From assembly GCA_964393115.1 (NCBI GenBank), contig CAYMST010000209.1, forward strand, positions 1-8,269: DNA of 8,269 nt, written 5' to 3'. The notes under the pieces were generated by a model. It was not told where the DNA came from and ran no database searches. It saw only the letters and a list, made by a program, of their open reading frames with translations. Every line of letters begins with the position of its first letter. Within the stretch, counting starts at the first letter, position 1. Source of the stretch: CAYMST01 sp964393115 (GTDB lineage: Bacteria; Bacteroidota; Bacteroidia; Cytophagales; Cyclobacteriaceae). Position numbers and translations under genes: made by a program. Of this stretch, positions 7,775-8,269 are shown in pieces.

Positions 7775-7808
7775 CAACAAATGCAAATGAAGTTTGTTGA
7801 TACTTCAT
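7775..7808 (+). promoter_or_regulatory. Two mutually exclusive hairpins ahead of a terminator-like stem
   Basis: Hairpin A pairs caacaaa (7775-7781) with tttgttg (7793-7799). Hairpin B pairs atgaagt (7787-7793) with acttcat (7802-7808). Both are perfect seven-pair stems and overlap, so only one can form. In addition, gcaaat (7783-7788) can pair with atttgc (7841-7846), which is the 3' arm of the following terminator-like stem. The layout resembles an attenuator, but the stems are AT-rich and may be fortuitous. Confidence 0.3.
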
Positions 7809-7812
7809 GTCC

Positions 7813-7854
7813 AGCAAATTTTGAAAGATATGTGGCCTTAATTTGCTTTTTTTT
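7813..7854 (+). terminator. Terminator-like hairpin with T-run
   Basis: A perfect eight-pair stem, agcaaatt (7813-7820) with aatttgct (7840-7847), is followed by seven more T residues to 7854. The 19-base loop is long and the stem AT-rich, so termination may be weak or conditional. It would end transcripts from the promoter at 7456-7487 before they reach the regulator gene. Confidence 0.45.
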
Positions 7855-7894
7855 GGTATTGGCGATTGACCATTTGATTTAGTAGGAACACTTT

Positions 7895-7925
7895 TTTGGG
7901 AGTAACTAGTTAAACTATAATTTTG
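7895..7925 (+). promoter_or_regulatory. Bacteroidota-type promoter of the AraC-like gene
   Basis: TTTG (7895-7898), a 19-bp spacer, then TAATTTTG (7918-7925): an exact TTTG-N19-TAnnTTTG match. It lies 29 bp before the ATG at 7955, giving a short 5' leader, which supports that start over the alternative ATG at 8015. Confidence 0.65.
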
Positions 7926-7954
7926 AATATTACGAATATCAACATCAGTATAGC

Positions 7955-8269
7955 ATGTCAAAGAATTTGATTGGTAATTCTCAAGATGTGCATTCATTTA
8001 CAACTACCGGCACTATGTCCAATGAAATAAAGACGTATCACTTCGATAAAGAGAAATATAAAAATGGTATTACCATGGAATGGGGTGAAATAAAGAACAG
8101 TACCCCTGAGAACTTTAACAATGGTGTAAGCGATGCTAGTTTTTATGAAATTACTGTTTTAAGAGATGCGGAAGGGCAGCTTTTTCTCAATTCGCATGTG
8201 ATCGATCTCAAGCCAAATCAATTTATCTTTATTACTCCTTTTCAAAAAAGACGTTGGAATATTACCAGG
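7955..8269 (+). CDS. Probable AraC-family transcriptional regulator, N-terminal sensor part (3'-partial)
   Basis: The frame is open from the ATG at 7955 to the window end, giving 105 codons without a stop; the nearest upstream in-frame stop is at 7907-7909. Residues from about 60 on (ASFYEITVLRDAEGQLFL, then HVIDLKPNQFIFITPF and QKRRWNI) have the cupin-like pattern of AraC-family sensor domains in Bacteroidota: a beta-strand-rich stretch, a hydrophobic-Lys-Pro-Asn turn, and a phrase on the response to the ligand surface. The helix-turn-helix half would lie beyond the window and is not seen, so a stand-alone cupin protein remains possible. ATG 7955 is preferred because of promoter spacing; ATG 8015 (MSNEIKTYHF) would give a shorter, more typical N-terminus. 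No Shine-Dalgarno sequence is visible at either. The regulated genes are unknown. Confidence 0.72.
   Translation, partial: MSKNLIGNSQDVHSFTTTGTMSNEIKTYHFDKEKYKNGITMEWGEIKNSTPENFNNGVSDASFYEITVLRDAEGQLFLNSHVIDLKPNQFIFITPFQKRRWNITR

Noticed and set aside
7713..7997. 94-codon minus-strand frame
   Set aside because: It overlaps the start and promoter of the AraC-like gene and the terminator-like stem; low-complexity polar composition with no domain pattern.

Overview
The window looks like a chromosomal segment from a marine or environmental member of the Bacteroidota, probably a polysaccharide-degrading Cytophagales/Flammeovirgaceae-type bacterium; this placement is inference. It rests on a type IX secretion (Por) C-terminal sorting domain, eight BACON domains in one protein, two promoter-like sites matching the Bacteroidota TTTG-N19/20-TAnnTTTG pattern, and no evident Shine-Dalgarno sequences. 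Residue numbers for the large protein count from the first complete codon at position 1.

Positions 1-6447 (+) hold the 3' part of one very large secreted modular enzyme, with its start outside the window. The order is: an uncharacterised N-terminal domain, BACON, discoidin/CBM32-like, BACON, SGNH/GDSL esterase, two BACON, Sde182/DUF1593 nucleoside-hydrolase-like domain with its Ig-like companion, BACON, an unnamed beta-type module, three BACON, a CBM60/CBM36-like calcium-dependent xylan-binding module, and the sorting domain. I read it as a cell-surface hemicellulose deacetylation/binding protein. A rho-independent terminator follows the stop codon.

Positions 6564-6965 (-) encode a small three-helix membrane kinase of the DgkA/undecaprenol kinase family, converging on the large gene.

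Positions 6966-7954 have no convincing protein gene but are rich in structure. A roughly 300-bp imperfect foldback (7129-7428) is built from nested inverted repeats around a small apical hairpin, with an additional strong hairpin in its right arm. Just beyond it lie a consensus promoter (7456-7487), two mutually exclusive hairpins (7775-7808) and a hairpin plus T-run (7813-7854). These could delimit a small RNA or an attenuated leader. A second consensus promoter (7895-7925) precedes the last gene.

Positions 7955-8269 (+) are the 5' part of a gene for a probable AraC-family regulator (cupin-like sensor half only), cut by the window end. The three genes do not form an operon. A link between the regulator and the large enzyme is possible but not shown by the sequence.
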